Shown: positions 23,390-35,104, numbered from the stretch's first letter. The stretch: DNA of 64,000 nt from Chrysoperla carnea (GCF_905475395.1 NC_058341.1:68331501-68395500), one strand, 5' to 3'. Notes: a model not told the origin generated them from the sequence alone. Program-made: numbers and translations.

Positions 23390-24335
23390 TGGACACCCCA
23401 TTTACCACTAGCAGTAATAAAACACAGGGTCAGTATAGGCGGACATTAATAGAAGCCATTAATGGACGATGAAAAATTTTGCCTTGTGTACAGGTTTACT
23501 GTAGGCCACCAAACTCAAGCATGTTTGAGTTGGACACTGTGTGCAGTATCCAGTGTTATTGACGTCAACAAGGGCACTGCGTTACCTAGACGTGACGATA
23601 GACGAAAAGCTGTCCTTTCGCGAACACCTTGAAAGTGCCTGCATAAAAGCTAACAAGACAGTATCCAGCCTATCGAGAATCTTGAATAAAACAAAAAGCC
23701 CATGAACTAAAAAAAGAAGACTTCTTCTCGAAATAGCTCATTCAACCCTACTATATGGAGCAAAGTGTGGGCAGATATCTTGCAAAAAAAGACCTATCCG
23801 CGCAAAATAGCAGCAGTTCGAAGTCAAGGGGCACTCAGTGTGATCTGCGCCTCTTGCACGAGGCAGCTGTACTAGCTATAGCATGGGCTGCGCACATCCA
23901 CTTACTAGCATTCGACAGGGCAAAGCTCTAAGATCTCAAAACAAGCGGCAACAATACGAAGGAAGTCCGAGTGTGGCAAGAAAGATTGACGGCGTGTGAC
24001 AAAGGCAGATGACGAGACGGTTGATCCCAAACGGTTGAGCCAAATTTTGAAACATCAAAATTGAAACCTTCTCCGAAACTCACCTGAAACCGTGGAGAGG
24101 CAGAATTTTACCTGACCCAAATGATGACGTCTCGTACCAAACGAGAGGACGTTGAACACACATTTTTTGTATGCGAACGCTGGAAATACTTTAGAGCCAG
24201 TACCGAAGGGATCATCGCAAAAGCTCTCAACCCAGCAAGTATAGTAGTCCATGTACTAGACGTCAAGACAATTGGTCGCAAATAGCAGCTTCCGCGTGGC
24301 GGCTTCTACAAAATTCTGGAAAGAAGCGAATAATA
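23390..24335 (+). pseudogene. R1-like LINE, 3' end of ORF2 (5'-truncated, decayed)
   Basis: This stretch is visibly more GC-rich than its surroundings. Translated in pieces it gives the end of a non-LTR retrotransposon polymerase. The first piece (from about 23572) contains YLDVTIDEKLSFREHLE, the region just after the RT palm in R1/I-type elements, and ends at a stop near 23704. The next gives an ALLYG-like segment (STLLYGAKCGQ), then RVWQERL-type sequence. The last (about 24147-24283) contains EHTFFVCERW, the HxxxC end of the C-terminal zinc-binding motif typical of R1-clade LINEs. Several stops and frame changes separate them, so it is dead. The endonuclease and RT core are missing, as expected for a 5'-truncated insertion. 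The R1-clade assignment rests on motifs, not on a tree. Confidence 0.75.
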
Positions 24336-24414
24336 GGAGCAAATGTCGTGAGACGTAACATAGACTGGATTGAAGTAATGCTAACGTGGTTCCGAAATAT
24401 CATTAGTGTCTGTC

Positions 24415-25512
24415 ATGGGCGACAGGCGTGGTATTCCTTGCTCTACTTGTGCAAAGAAAATCAATCGATATGATGATATTTTGGAGTGTGTAGAATGTGC
24501 TTATGTCTTTCACATACAGTGTATAGGCTTAAGTGTTGAAACTTTGCGTCAAATGATTGATGAAAAGACAGTTAAAAAGTGGTTGTGTAAAAAGTGTACC
24601 AGAAATTAATAATAAAGGCTGCAATTCTAAGGAAAGTGCTTCAAATGTTGAAAAACAATTAATAAAAGAGATGAAAAATGAACAACTTACAAGAGAAAAT
24701 GAATATTTAAAGAAAGAAAACTCTCTACTTGAAAAACTTGGTCGTGAAATGGATGATAAATTTATTCTACTTACCAAACAAATTCAAGAAAAAGATTTGG
24801 AAATGCAGAAACTTATCTTAAATAATAAATTAAATGCAAATAAAATAGTACCCATTGAAAAAAATAGTGCAAATAATTTTGAAAATACGAACGAATCAAA
24901 TACTTCGAAACTACAAATACCATACCGTTGGTTGATATAGGCAAAAATTATTGCATCAATGTGCCAAATATTGTAGTTGAAAACAAATTGGCAAGTAATA
25001 CACAAAAATTAGACCAAGCAAAATCTACCAGAGGGACTGGAATGTAATATGCAAATGTAGTCCGGGAAAACAGTTCAGTTCTAAAAAGTAATCGTGAAAG
25101 TCATACGGATGGATATAAAACTGTTAACTATAAGCGATCAAATTGAAATAATAAAACCAAACAGAACACTATAGTCAGAACAGCTAAAGATATCGAAAAT
25201 TTTATTGCTGCACCACGAAAAATATGGATTTACTTTGGTGGAGTTTCACAAAACGTGACTGCTGAAACAATTGTTGGTCATATTCGATCGAAAATCGACG
25301 GCCATGAAATTACCTGCGAAAAACTTCAAACCAAAGGAAAAAATGGATCGTTTATGGTTGGCGTGAACAATGAAATTTCAAGAACAAATATATTCTTCTA
25401 ATTTCTGGCCAAGTGGAATAATTATTCGCAGATACCACATACGGTTTTTTCGAAAACAAGATAACAAAGTATGGAATGGTGAACAGAGGTCAGCAGAACA
25501 AAACAATCCATA
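24415..25512 (+). pseudogene. LINE ORF1: PHD finger, coiled coil, RRM-like end (frameshifted)
   Basis: ORF1 proteins bind the LINE RNA. The first frame (ATG at 24415, stop at 24607) encodes a full C4HC3 PHD finger: CSTC, ECVEC, FHIQC, WLCKKC. The reading then shifts to the frame at 24557-24942, which carries a charged, leucine-rich coiled coil (about residues 30-90, rich in EKQL and KENSLLEKL-type heptads). After a degraded stretch, about 25200-25510 encodes an RRM-like C-terminal part (RKIWIYFGGVSQNVTAE, then WPSGIIIRRYHIRFF after a frame change) that ends at a stop near 25510, overlapping the start of ORF2. At least two frameshifts and several stops make it non-functional. Insect LINE ORF1s with PHD fingers are known, so only the decay is notable. 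Confidence 0.75.
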
Positions 25513-28188
25513 AAATCACAATTATGAGTGCCAATATACAAGGCCTGTCTCTATATAAACTGCCTGAGCTGAATATTGAAATTAATAAATTGTCACCATT
25601 GATTGTATGTCTTTCCGAACATTGGTTAAATGAATCGGTAATAGAAGCTGCAGTCTTACAAGGTTATACGCTAAGTTCCTACTATTGCAGAAGTCAACAT
25701 AGCAGAGGTGGAGTGTGTATATTTACCAAAAATGGAACACAAACACGAAAAATTGATCTAATAGAATATTGTGAAGGAAAATCCATCGAAGTTTGTGCAA
25801 TTGAGTGCTATGGAGAAACCAAAAGTACGATTATAATAATATCTTTCTACAGATCACCAACAGGAGTTTTTAAAACATTCTTGGATAAACTTGCAGTTAT
25901 TTTTGATAAACAGTATGATCCTAATAAACTGATCTATATAACAGGGGATTTTAATGTCGATCTTAGTGAGATGAATGTCGATCTCACGAACTTTAACTAT
26001 CTCCAAACAGTTTTTGTGCCAACAAGAATAACAGAGAGGACATCGACAGTAATTGACAACATCTTTACTAATATACATATCTACACAACAACTAAAGCTA
26101 CAACTACCCATTTAACCGACCACGAGCTTATTTATTTATCTACAGAATATGATATCGGCAAAAGTGAATGCAACTCTGTGCGCTTCATCCGAAATTTTAG
26201 TAAAGAAAACAAAGACTACTGTCGCTACCTTCTTGGCAAAGAAAGTAGCGACTGGATGGATAGCGATGGGAATATCTTTCCAATTCAAAAAGTTATAGCA
26301 CTAATGAAAAATTCACATATTTTGTTGACACGCTCACCCATATTTATAATGTAAGTTTCCCGGTAAAAAAGTAATAAAAAACTTAAAGATTGGGTAACGG
26401 ATGACATTAAAACCTCTTCCTCTCACCTGAAAGATTTATATAAACGGTGTAAAATAAGTGGTGAAATGGCCGAGTATAAAAATTTTAAAAAAATACATAG
26501 AAAGCTTGTTAAAATGACTAGAATTGAGCATTTTAGCAATCGAATTTCATCTGCAGATAATAAAGCGAAAGAAGCATGGGTAATTGTCAAAAATATGACT
26601 GCACTCAACAAAAATAGTAAGGACAAAACAAATTCATTTACTGTCAATGACTTTAATATCTATTTTGTTAACCAGCCGAATAATGTTATGTTATAGAATT
26701 TTTTGTATGCTGCCTCACAGAGCTCATAAATTCTATATTTACAGATTATGTATATCCGGATATCTTGAAAATATTCATCGTTAAGCCTATATTCAAATAG
26801 GGGGACACTAACAATCAAGCCAATTATAGACCAATTTCACTTATATCATCCATATCTAAAGTTTTAGACAAAATTTTGGCAAATAAACTAATCAATTTTA
26901 TGACTGAGTGTAATGTTATAAGTAAAGTACAACAATGTTTAATCGAAAACCGATCAACAAGTACTGCTATTCTGTCACTGTACGATACCATAATAGAATC
27001 ATTAGACCGCAAACAACTTACTGCTGGTATATTCTGCGATCTGAGCAAGGCTTTTGATTGTGTAACACACGGAATATTACTTGCAAAACTCTACAAATAC
27101 GGCAGTACGACTCTAACTTGAGTGATAGATTGTCTAAGGCACAACTTGTTGCCATAGGCGTTCCACAAGGCAGCACGTTGGGGCCATTAATGTTCTTAAT
27201 TTATATTAATGACTTAGGTCTATATGTGAGAAATAATATTGTAATGTATGTAGATGATGTATCCTGCATTGTTTCTGGTGATAATGTAAACGATTTACAG
27301 CATAACATGAACTATGTAATGCGCCGGATGGTTGAGTGGTTCAATGCAAATAAATTACATTTAAATGTTGAGGAGACCAATTATATGGTCTTCTCAGTAA
27401 GAAAATGTAAAACTACTAATAGACTTGAACTTGGAAATAAACACTCGCATGATAAACAAGACCAAGTCATTAAGATTTTTAGGAACTGAACTAGAATGTG
27501 GACTGAACTGGGAAAGTCAATCTAATATACTAACTAAGAAACTTAGCTCTGCATGCTATCAGTTGAGGATATTAAAGCATGCTGTAAACGAAGAATCGTT
27601 GTTGCTTTTCTATTACGCTCAGGTTTATTCAAGACTTAAATTTGGGATAATGTTCTGGGAACTCTCACCATCTGCAGAGAGAGTCTTCAAAATCCAAAAG
27701 AAAATTGTTAGAGTTTTGGCAGGTTTGAAGAGTGTTGAAAGTTCTGTAGCTGGTTTTAAGGAAAAAAAAAATCTTAACACTTCCAAGCATCTTTGCTTTC
27801 GAAGTCATTATGCTTGTTAGGGATAACCTGGCTAATCTTGCTTACAACAACATGTTTCACAATTATCCAACACGAAGTGGAAGCGATATACGGAATGATG
27901 CACACAATTTAGTTTTATATGAAAAGAAGCCAAAGTACACTCACTGTCAAAAAAAAGTGCCACAGTTAAAACATTCTAAGCGTACTCATCATATGTTATG
28001 TATTAATAGTAACACTTAGAATGTTTTAAAACGAGCATTTTTTGTGACATTGAGATACATTGGAGTACAACTATATAACAGCCTTCCTGATGAAATGAAA
28101 AACTGTACAACAGTGAGTGGATTCAGAAGTAAACTACAAGTGTATGTAGTGGAAAAAGCAGTGTATGATGTATATAAGCTTATTTGAT
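25476..28188 (+). pseudogene. LINE ORF2: APE endonuclease and reverse transcriptase (broken)
   Basis: ORF2 nicks target DNA and reverse-transcribes the LINE RNA at the nick. The first frame (25476-26354, 292 codons) is a complete APE-type endonuclease: MSANIQGL, SEHWL, YRSPTG, GDFNVD, ERTSTVIDNIFTN and TDHEL in order. After a stop come linker pieces (26391-26694), then RT: NYRPISLISSISK (about 26822), FCDLSKAFDCV with a catalytic Asp (about 27030), GVPQGSTLGPL, and YVDD in place of the more usual YADD (about 27247). Roughly 25-30 codons are missing between motif A and the PQGS block. The C-terminal part continues in three frames and ends VGVQLYN-like then a stop at 28186-28188. A 118 bp MITE interrupts it at 27938-28055. 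Confidence 0.85.
27938..28055. mobile_element. 118 bp TIR MITE inserted in the LINE, TA target duplication
   Basis: The terminal inverted repeats are about 43 bases: cactcactgtcaaaaaaaag... against the complement of ...cattttttgtgacattgaga, with the inner block aaaacattctaag matching exactly. A TA lies on each side (27936-27937 and 28056-28057). Deleting the element plus one TA joins the LINE frame seamlessly (KPKY then IGVQLYN), which proves an insertion. The TA duplication points to Tc1/mariner-type mobilisation. Confidence 0.92.
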
Positions 28189-28366
28189 TGTTCTCTTTGT
28201 ATTATGACACTGTCTTAAATCATTTGTAATGATCAAAATTGACAATCATATATAATCAGTTGATATGCCTTCTTAAGTTGAATATTATTAAATGAAATTT
28301 ACTAATATCTACTGATAGCGCCCATAGTCATACCTGTAGCGCCCAAATTAGGGCTCAGATCCTAAC

Positions 28367-28618
28367 AACCCCGACCGTTACAGAATCGCGCTCTTAAAAG
28401 TTTTACTAAATATTAACAAGAAAATATTTACATCTGAAATTGTTATGATAAGTAAAATCAACATTACAGTCGGGGGCCTCTTTTGAGTCCTACGGAAAAC
28501 TGTTTAATCTTAGAGGCCCCCCGACTGCAATGACGATTTTACGTATCATAAGAATTTCAGATGTAAATACTTTTTGTTTTCATAATTTTAAGAGCACGAT
28601 TCTGTAACGGTCGGGGTT
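28367..28618. mobile_element. 252 bp foldback MITE with CCCCGACCG ends
   Basis: Arms of about 112 bases are inverted copies: aaccccgaccgttacagaat at the outer end, 'tacatctgaaattgttatga' in the middle, and 'cagtcgggggcctc' next to a 28-base loop. It lies about 120 bases past the LINE end. Confidence 0.9.
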
Positions 28619-28849
28619 TTAGTTTTCGAACTTTATTTTATCTAGTAAGTAATATGTTACAAAGCTGCCTCACTATGGGGATAGTGTCAGAAAATTCAGA
28701 ATTTTTTTTACCTGCTAAAAGGATATTTCCAAAAATAACGTTTTCTTAGGATCACCTTTAAATCGTGTATATGCATTATTATGTATATGCTTTTATGGGC
28801 AGGTAAATTTTTTATTATCCCGTACGGTGTCTTTATAGATTTGAGCTTT

Positions 28850-30792
28850 TAAAGTTTGTATTTTCACTATCACTACCTCGTATAAAACAAAGTCGCTTCC
28901 TGCTGTCTGTGCCTTTGTATACTTAGATCTTTAAAACTACTCAACGGATTTTGATACGGTTTTTTTAATAGATAGAGTGATTCAAGAGGAAGGTTTATAC
29001 ATATGTATAATACATGCTTAATATAGTAGAGAAACACTGTTAATTTTAGAGGTTTCTAATGTGATGTTGCAAATAAACACATTTTTGTATATAAAGACAT
29101 TAAGTCGTATATTTAGTATCATCTTGCAGAACCATTTGTATAGTACTTTGATTTTCAAATTTAAGATCAGTAGACAATATTCTTATTTATACAAATAAAA
29201 TAGTGACTGACCATTTGTCTTCAATAAAATATTTAAAAAAGGAATTCAAAGTAAATTACCTTCAATTTTATTTTCCTCTGCGTTATAAAAAAAATAAAAT
29301 AAAATTCTTGTAAATCTTTTGGGAATTTCCGGTTTCTATTGAACAAATTTTTATATAATTGAACTACATTTATAAATCTGAAGATAGCATGTATGGTTCT
29401 TTGGGCTTTGTACAAGGACCATAATATTATGACTACTTAACTTGCAATGGTTATAATGATATATGTATAAAGTTCAAAACTGGCAGTGTACAGATTCTCT
29501 ATAAACATTGTATTACTAAGAAAGGATATTTTGCAATTAAATCCCTAAAGCATGCAAATGGGACAACATAGGCATTGCCCGATCCAAGGAGGGGCGAGCC
29601 GGACAACCACTCGGAGTGGAGAGATTTAGGGCGGCAAATCCTTTAAATATGATATACTGTATTGGGTATAATCGGGACTCAATAATAACAAAAGTAATCC
29701 GAAAACTGTAATTGTACGGAAAAATTTAATATAATTTATAAATAAAATAAAACACTGAAAAAACATTCATTGGAATCTATGTATTTAAGTGAAAATTTAA
29801 GTTTAAATACACAGAATTTTACAGGGTGCTTTTTTTAAGTTTTCATACTTGAAAATCGAAAAATAACTTATATGGATAAAAATGCTTCAAACAAAAAAAT
29901 GTTGGGTGTATAGGGGCACATCTTACGCAGATATTAAACGTGACCTAGGTTTTCAAGCTCAATGAAAAGTTCACTCTACTCCATAATTGGTAATCGATAG
30001 ATGAACACTTTCAGAAAGTTTTTATTGATTTAAAGTAACATTTTTTGTTCGAAACGTTATTCCGCAAACCCTACAGTTTAGACAAAAACAAACAAAAAAG
30101 TTTTACTCAAAATTATTTAAGTTTTTCGAATCAAAATTGTTATTTCGTATAATTGTTTCTGCGAAATCTATACAGTCTTCCAATAAATCCAAGACCATTT
30201 TAGTTCAAATTGAATGAACAAACGCAAACAAAGTTAGATTTTTGCTATCAATTACTGTCTACACAAAAATTTTTGCGTATTTATAAAGAACAACTTTCTA
30301 ATTTAAAGCGTTCATCTAATGTTGTTGTCAGTTATGAATCAGAGTGATGTTTTTATTGAACCTGAAAATTTAAATTTAATTCGATGGCGATATAAAATGT
30401 GTGCCTTTGAAGCTAACATTTTTCGATTTGAAGCATTCGATTGAATTTATTTATAAAATTTCAAGCATATGCCAACTTAAAAAAGATCTGTATATGGTAT
30501 GAGTGTAAAGGGCGGCAAATAATATGCCCGGAGCGGCTTAATAGCTAGATCGGGCCCTGAATATAGGTGTTTAATTGTTCTAGAAATAGGTTGTCTGAGT
30601 TTTTAAGTTTGTGTCAGGCTAAGAGTGGGATGGGCTAGCGGGTGAGTTAAACGGGCGGGCCAAGCAGTTGGATATTAGCTATTAAAGAATAATTAAAGCT
30701 GCAGTTGTTAATTTAGATTAAAAATCGCTGATCAAACGTTATAATCAAATAAATTAATTGTAGGTGAAACGAAGTTCACGGGGTCAGCTAGT
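28850..30792 (+). mobile_element. Helitron-like non-autonomous element with nested foldback
   Basis: The left part has 'ataaaacaaagtcgcttcc' followed by 'tttaaaactactcaacggat', a widespread arthropod non-autonomous Helitron start. The right part ends 'gaagttcacggggtcag' and CTAG followed by T at 30792, the Helitron 3' signature. Between them lie a more GC-rich patch (29570-29640, 'gggcggcaaat' recurring at 30511) and an inserted family B foldback (29870-30490). No frame is present. Treating the two ends as one element is an inference. Confidence 0.5.
29870..30490 (-). mobile_element. Foldback MITE family B, copy 2
   Basis: It is the reverse complement of 11768-12430 in block order: 'gtttagacaaaaacaaac', 'cgaaacgttattccgcaaac', 'atagatgaacactttc' on one half, and 'ctaatttaaagcgttcatct' and 'catatgccaacttaaaaaag' on the other. 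Confidence 0.75.
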
Positions 30793-32790
30793 AATCTTTA
30801 AATAAATACATTGCTCGTTTGCATTTATAAATTTAGGTACTATTAGGATTAAAAAAGATAATAAAAGCTTTGGGATATCTTAAAAAGTTAAAAAGTTACA
30901 GCCATTTTAATTACTGAAATAATTAATTTCTGAAACACTGTTTTTTTTTTGCATATTAAAAAAAAATTGTGTATTATATAATAGCGTTCTTATAAAAAAA
31001 AAAAGATTGATAAGAAGCGAAATGTAATTTCTTATTTCTTTTATTACAGCTTGATTTAATAATCAATTTGAATCATTCTTAAACTTGACGTTCTTTTTAT
31101 AACATTTCTGAAAGGTCTTAAAATTAATAAAAACTAGATCAGAAAATATCAAATTTTTTTAATGAGATGTGGCAACTTTGTTTATATGATCATAAAACAG
31201 TATAAGGAATTTTAATTTTTATATTAGGTAATTTTATTATTGTACATTGGAATAATTTAATTATTTATTAATAATTGGTCAAAAGAGTTAATTTGAAGTA
31301 TTGAATATTTTAATTTTATTCAAATAATTAATTGGAGGCAAAGAGTTGAGGAAAAGACGGAAACCTTTTATATTATTTAAATATCAGATATGGTGATAAA
31401 TATAAAAGAAATATATTTCTTTGAAAGTGTACAGAAATATGTGATAAAACACTTAAATTTTCTGTATTTTATATTTTTCCATTCTTCATTCATTCAAAAT
31501 TCATTCTTATTCATAAAAAAATTTAAATTAATAAATGTTAGAGGAATATGACTACCCACAAAATACGTGAAAAAATATCTTTTAAAGGATGAACGAGCTC
31601 CAGGACAATTTTGGATAAAAGACGATTTGTTTTTATATTACTTTGGACTAAGTTTAAATCAATTCTGAAAATTTAAGGGAGGTGGGTGATTTTTTTCATA
31701 GTTAATTTGCGATTCCAAGAAACTATAGGTAACATCTATCTCCATGGTATTAAACACACAAAAAAACAATACATAATCTATTTCTATCATTTGGATTTAT
31801 AATTCGTAAGTCAATTATCCTTTTTCCTCTGGTGATTAAAAAAATCCACTAGGTGGCATGCCAAGGTGGGGAGGGTTACATACTTTTCGTTTCCAAATGG
31901 CAGAATTTAAATCCTCTTTAACAGTAAAACAACATTTAACATTATTTTTTTACATTCCCACAGTATTTTTTTAAATTCCCAAAGATCGTAAAAACAAGCA
32001 GAGATGTGTTGAACATAATTTAAATTCTGTTTTATATGTACCCCCCCCCCTGGTGCTACCATTTAGTTGATCTTGTTTTAATCTTCAGAGGGAAAGGGCT
32101 AATTAGGAGAAATTTCCCTTTTTTATCATTTAATTACATATTCTAAGAAAATGTTTACAGCCTTCTCTATTTCATATTTAAATGAGTAGAGATTAACTGG
32201 CGCAATAATACACGGTTTTGAAGTTACTTATTTCCAACACGTTATTTTGAAGATAATAAAAAATTTTATGTTTTGATATCATAAATGCTATTCGTTCTTT
32301 GTAAGTCATATTTCAATACATATTTTTGAAACTTCTTCGATCGAAAGAGGCGTTTACCTATAGTTATACATAACTTACCTTACCTTTATGGTCAAGAGAA
32401 ATTTTTTAATACCATGTTTTTCAATAGAAACTAAAAATGAATTAAGTCATCTATTTATATGATTCACGATGTACTGTATAACTCGATATCCACAATGCAT
32501 TGCAATCACCTGGCACGTTTTGGTACACCTTTGAAAATTTCATTTTAGTTGTTGGAACTATAAAATAAAATTTCACACTATTTAGGTCCTTTTTTTCCAA
32601 AATAGCTTTCAAATAAAGTTAATCAATACAAATTTAACATAAATTGATTATCGAATTATTTCCATACAATTTTCTTCAAGACGTGACGAATAAAACCACT
32701 GAAGATCCGATGCGTTACATAGTTTAATTGGAGATCCATTTTTCTGAATTTGATTTAAAAAAAAATAAATACAGGATTGGTTATTTTAAT
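30793..32790. other. Non-coding AT-rich stretch
   Basis: No gene and no clear repeat. A C10 homopolymer lies at 32041-32050. Confidence 0.45.
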
Positions 32791-32794
32791 CTAT

Positions 32795-33010
32795 AGTGAC
32801 TACTAATAGCTAGTTTTGTAGTTAACCAATCAAAAAATAGCTTTTACAAAAGTTACAGAGTTTGGTGTGGAACATCATGTTCTGAAATGGTTTGAACCTA
32901 GTTCTTCGGGTTTCTTTAACAGCCAATTTAAATCCTAAACAGTAAGAGATAGAACGACACTTTAAGTTAGAAAGTTGATCCTCATAAAAAAAACTAACAT
33001 TTTTCTTTCA
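32795..33010 (-). repeat. Dispersed repeat C, copy 1
   Basis: It is the reverse complement of 54515-54745: 'gatcctcataaaaaaaacta', 'tttaagttagaaagttgatc', 'tttctttaacagccaattta', and 'gttaaccaatcaaaaaatag'. One block resembles part of family B (ttctaatttaaagtgtt). Confidence 0.75.
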
Positions 33011-33607
33011 AAACTTTTTTTTTTTTAATTCGTCAGCTTTCGGGGAAAATGTTTCTTAAAAATATGTCATTATTGCATTTAAATGATCCATCCTATATAA
33101 TCTGAGTTTCGTCGTGAAATGCATTAAACACGAATATTTCAATCACTCTTAAATTTTGCCTGTGGGTTCCATTTTGCGATCTTTAAGGTATATTATACCC
33201 GGTATATTTCCGTAGGTCCGTTGGTAGCTCCTTTGTTTTGTTTTTGTTTGAGCCTCCAACCCAAACTATGGTTGCGGTCTGAGTGAATGAAGTTTTTTTT
33301 GACTCAAAATGATTGAAAAGAGTGGATGTGGAAATAATTTATTTCAATAAATATCAAACTTCTATTCAAAGCCTAGAGACATTATAAGAATAGTGTGAGC
33401 GAGTGGTAGCCATAAATGAGAGGATCCGCAGGTAAGAGAGAAAACGCTGCCAATCTGCCGTATCTCTATGTATCATATGAAGGCGTCGCCACAAAGGAAA
33501 TGATACGGACATTTTTACACTGTTTTCTCGTACTCTCTATACATAATATTTCTGTGGTACATACCTCATTATCGAACAAAGCCCTCTTCTATAAAGGTAT
33601 GATTAAC
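33011..33607. other. Non-coding stretch
   Basis: The 71-codon frame at 33416-33631 runs into the SINE and has no motif. Nothing else was recognised. Confidence 0.4.
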
Positions 33608-33906
33608 AGCCTAAATGGCCGAGCGGTTTAATTAAGTCTTAGACCGTTGGGCTATTTAGACTTGGGTTGCAGATTCGAATCCAGATAGCGACAGTGAGAA
33701 CAATTTATAATTAATGGGGGTGCAGAATTGATCACATTGTCATCGCTTGGATAAGAACGAAGTAACCGATTCCACTCACATCATCAATGCAATTGTAAAA
33801 ATTAATGTAATTTAATAAATAAAGATTAACGAATAATGATGTGGGTGGTCTCTGTGATAAGGCGTATGTCATAAAAACGGAAGTTAAACCCCATTATTAT
33901 TATTAT
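33608..33906 (+). mobile_element. tRNA-derived SINE, long variant
   Basis: The head resembles a tRNA-Leu/Ser-type gene: gcctaaatggccgagcggtt contains the pol III A box, and agattcgaatcc at 33671-33682 the B box. The 3' part 'gtggtctctgtgataaggcg' then 'tatgtcataaaaacggaagt' and 'taaaccccattattatt' is nearly identical to the 3' part of the minus-strand SINE at 57684-57885. About 150 bases between head and tail (from agcgacagtgagaac) are absent from that copy. The tail is an ATT microsatellite. Confidence 0.85.
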
Positions 33907-34565
33907 AAAAGTATTCCTTTACTACATCATTAACTTCAGCATCCTTTACTATATCATTAACTTCATGTTTTTCTAGATTTTTTTTACATATTGATTCTAT
34001 CTCATAGTCCACTACAAGTCGGTAATATAGAGATCGGATTAGAAAAGTGACATGTTTGTTGGGGTTTTTTTTGTTGCTATTCTATTTAATAGATTCAGAA
34101 TGAAAAATGACCAAATCATTGCTCAGTTTCTTTCTTTCAATCATTTAAATTACTACACAAAAAGAATAGAGAAAATAACTTTGAATAAATGTTTGTTCTG
34201 CTGTCTATATTTTTTACTCAATATTCTAGTCCTATTTAGAAAAAAATAGTGGTATGATTTGTCTGCGGTAGTCATATGCATCAATACGATAGAAATATGG
34301 GTTGTCTTGAAAAAAATTCAAAAACAGAAAATCATCGATAGAATTGGACTGTAGAGTTCAAATTTATTCGTAATACATGCTATTATTTTAAATGGTTACT
34401 TTTTGATTCGGTTATTTAGCCCCGAATGGTTCTTTCACCATTGTAAAGAAAGTTACATGTTTTTTTGGGGCTAGTTAGAATGTATAAACAAATAACAATA
34501 ATACTAAAGGGAAACACAAGTCATTAAGTGATTATCGACTATATTCAGTAACAATTTTCTTCCAC
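33907..34565. other. Non-coding AT-rich stretch
   Basis: The 65-codon frame at 34052-34249 is hydrophobic and has no known motif. Confidence 0.4.
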
Positions 34566-34825
34566 GCAACCTTAAGGTATGTCTAGGGTAGCGGGTTCGG
34601 TTCTCGACGCCACAACAAAAATTAATTAAATTAATAATTGTGGTGGGCTGGTGTAGTGCATGGTATTATGTATGAAGGAAGTGAACTCAGTCTCTCAAAA
34701 TAATTGAGGAGCTGATGAATGAAATGATCAGCGGAAAAGGTGGTAAAACACAATAATTGTATCACAATGGGCTCTATAGCCACAGTGTTTCCTTCGTGGA
34801 CAGTCAATATAACCTAACCTAAATA
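34566..34825 (+). mobile_element. SINE-like repeat with AACCT-type tail
   Basis: It has a B-box-like gggttcggttctcgacgcc at 34593-34611 near the 5' side, then 'ggtgggctggtgtagtgcat', 'ctctatagccacagtgtttc' and 'cttcgtggacagtcaatata', ending in aacctaacctaaa. The A box is degenerate. This is a probable second SINE family; no second copy lies in the window. Confidence 0.55.
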
Positions 34826-34879
34826 AGTCTAAACTTTAGATATTTCAATATCGAAAAAGTGAACATAATCCAAAAAATT

Positions 34880-35104
34880 TGAATTTTAATTATCCATTAA
34901 TCATCTTTATATACGTCTTTTGTGAAAAATTAATATCGATTCTCTGAACGGTTTAGGAGAAATAAACTATCAAAGTCGGTTTCTTTACTAAAAAAGTACA
35001 TATTTCTTCTTTATAAACCGTAAAGAGAATCGAGTCGACATGAATTTTTCACAAAACACCTATACAAGGGTTATTATTAATTGATAAATAAAATTTTAAA
35101 TTTT
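34880..35104. repeat. Foldback element with a third stray arm
   Basis: The left arm (34880-34955) and right arm (35015-35104) are inverted: 'cgtcttttgtgaaaaatt' against 'aatttttcacaaaacacc', and 'attctctgaacggttta' against 'taaaccgtaaagagaatc'. A third arm-like copy in the right-arm orientation complement lies at 35160-35230 (tatttatcaattaatc, cgtcttttgcgaaaaatt). Confidence 0.7.

Larger units (their letters stand above)
24400..28250 (+). mobile_element. Non-LTR retrotransposon (Jockey/CR1-type LINE), near full length, inactive
   Basis: The order is ORF1 (PHD finger, coiled coil, C-terminal nucleic-acid-binding-like domain), then ORF2 (APE endonuclease, reverse transcriptase), then a short 3' tail. 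The layout and protein motifs fit Jockey-superfamily or CR1-type LINEs. Both ORFs are broken by frameshifts and stops, part of RT is deleted, and a MITE has inserted near the 3' end. The 5' end is uncertain because it abuts the R1-like fragment. No clean poly-A tail is seen at the 3' end, where sequence simply returns to AT-rich DNA after about 28250. Confidence 0.85.

Noticed and set aside
25854..26111. Minus-strand Cys-rich 85-codon frame
   Set aside because: It is a shadow of the LINE endonuclease frame, whose motifs are unambiguous on the plus strand.
34805..34825. Interstitial telomere (CCTAA)n
   Set aside because: Only about two units and part of a SINE-like tail.
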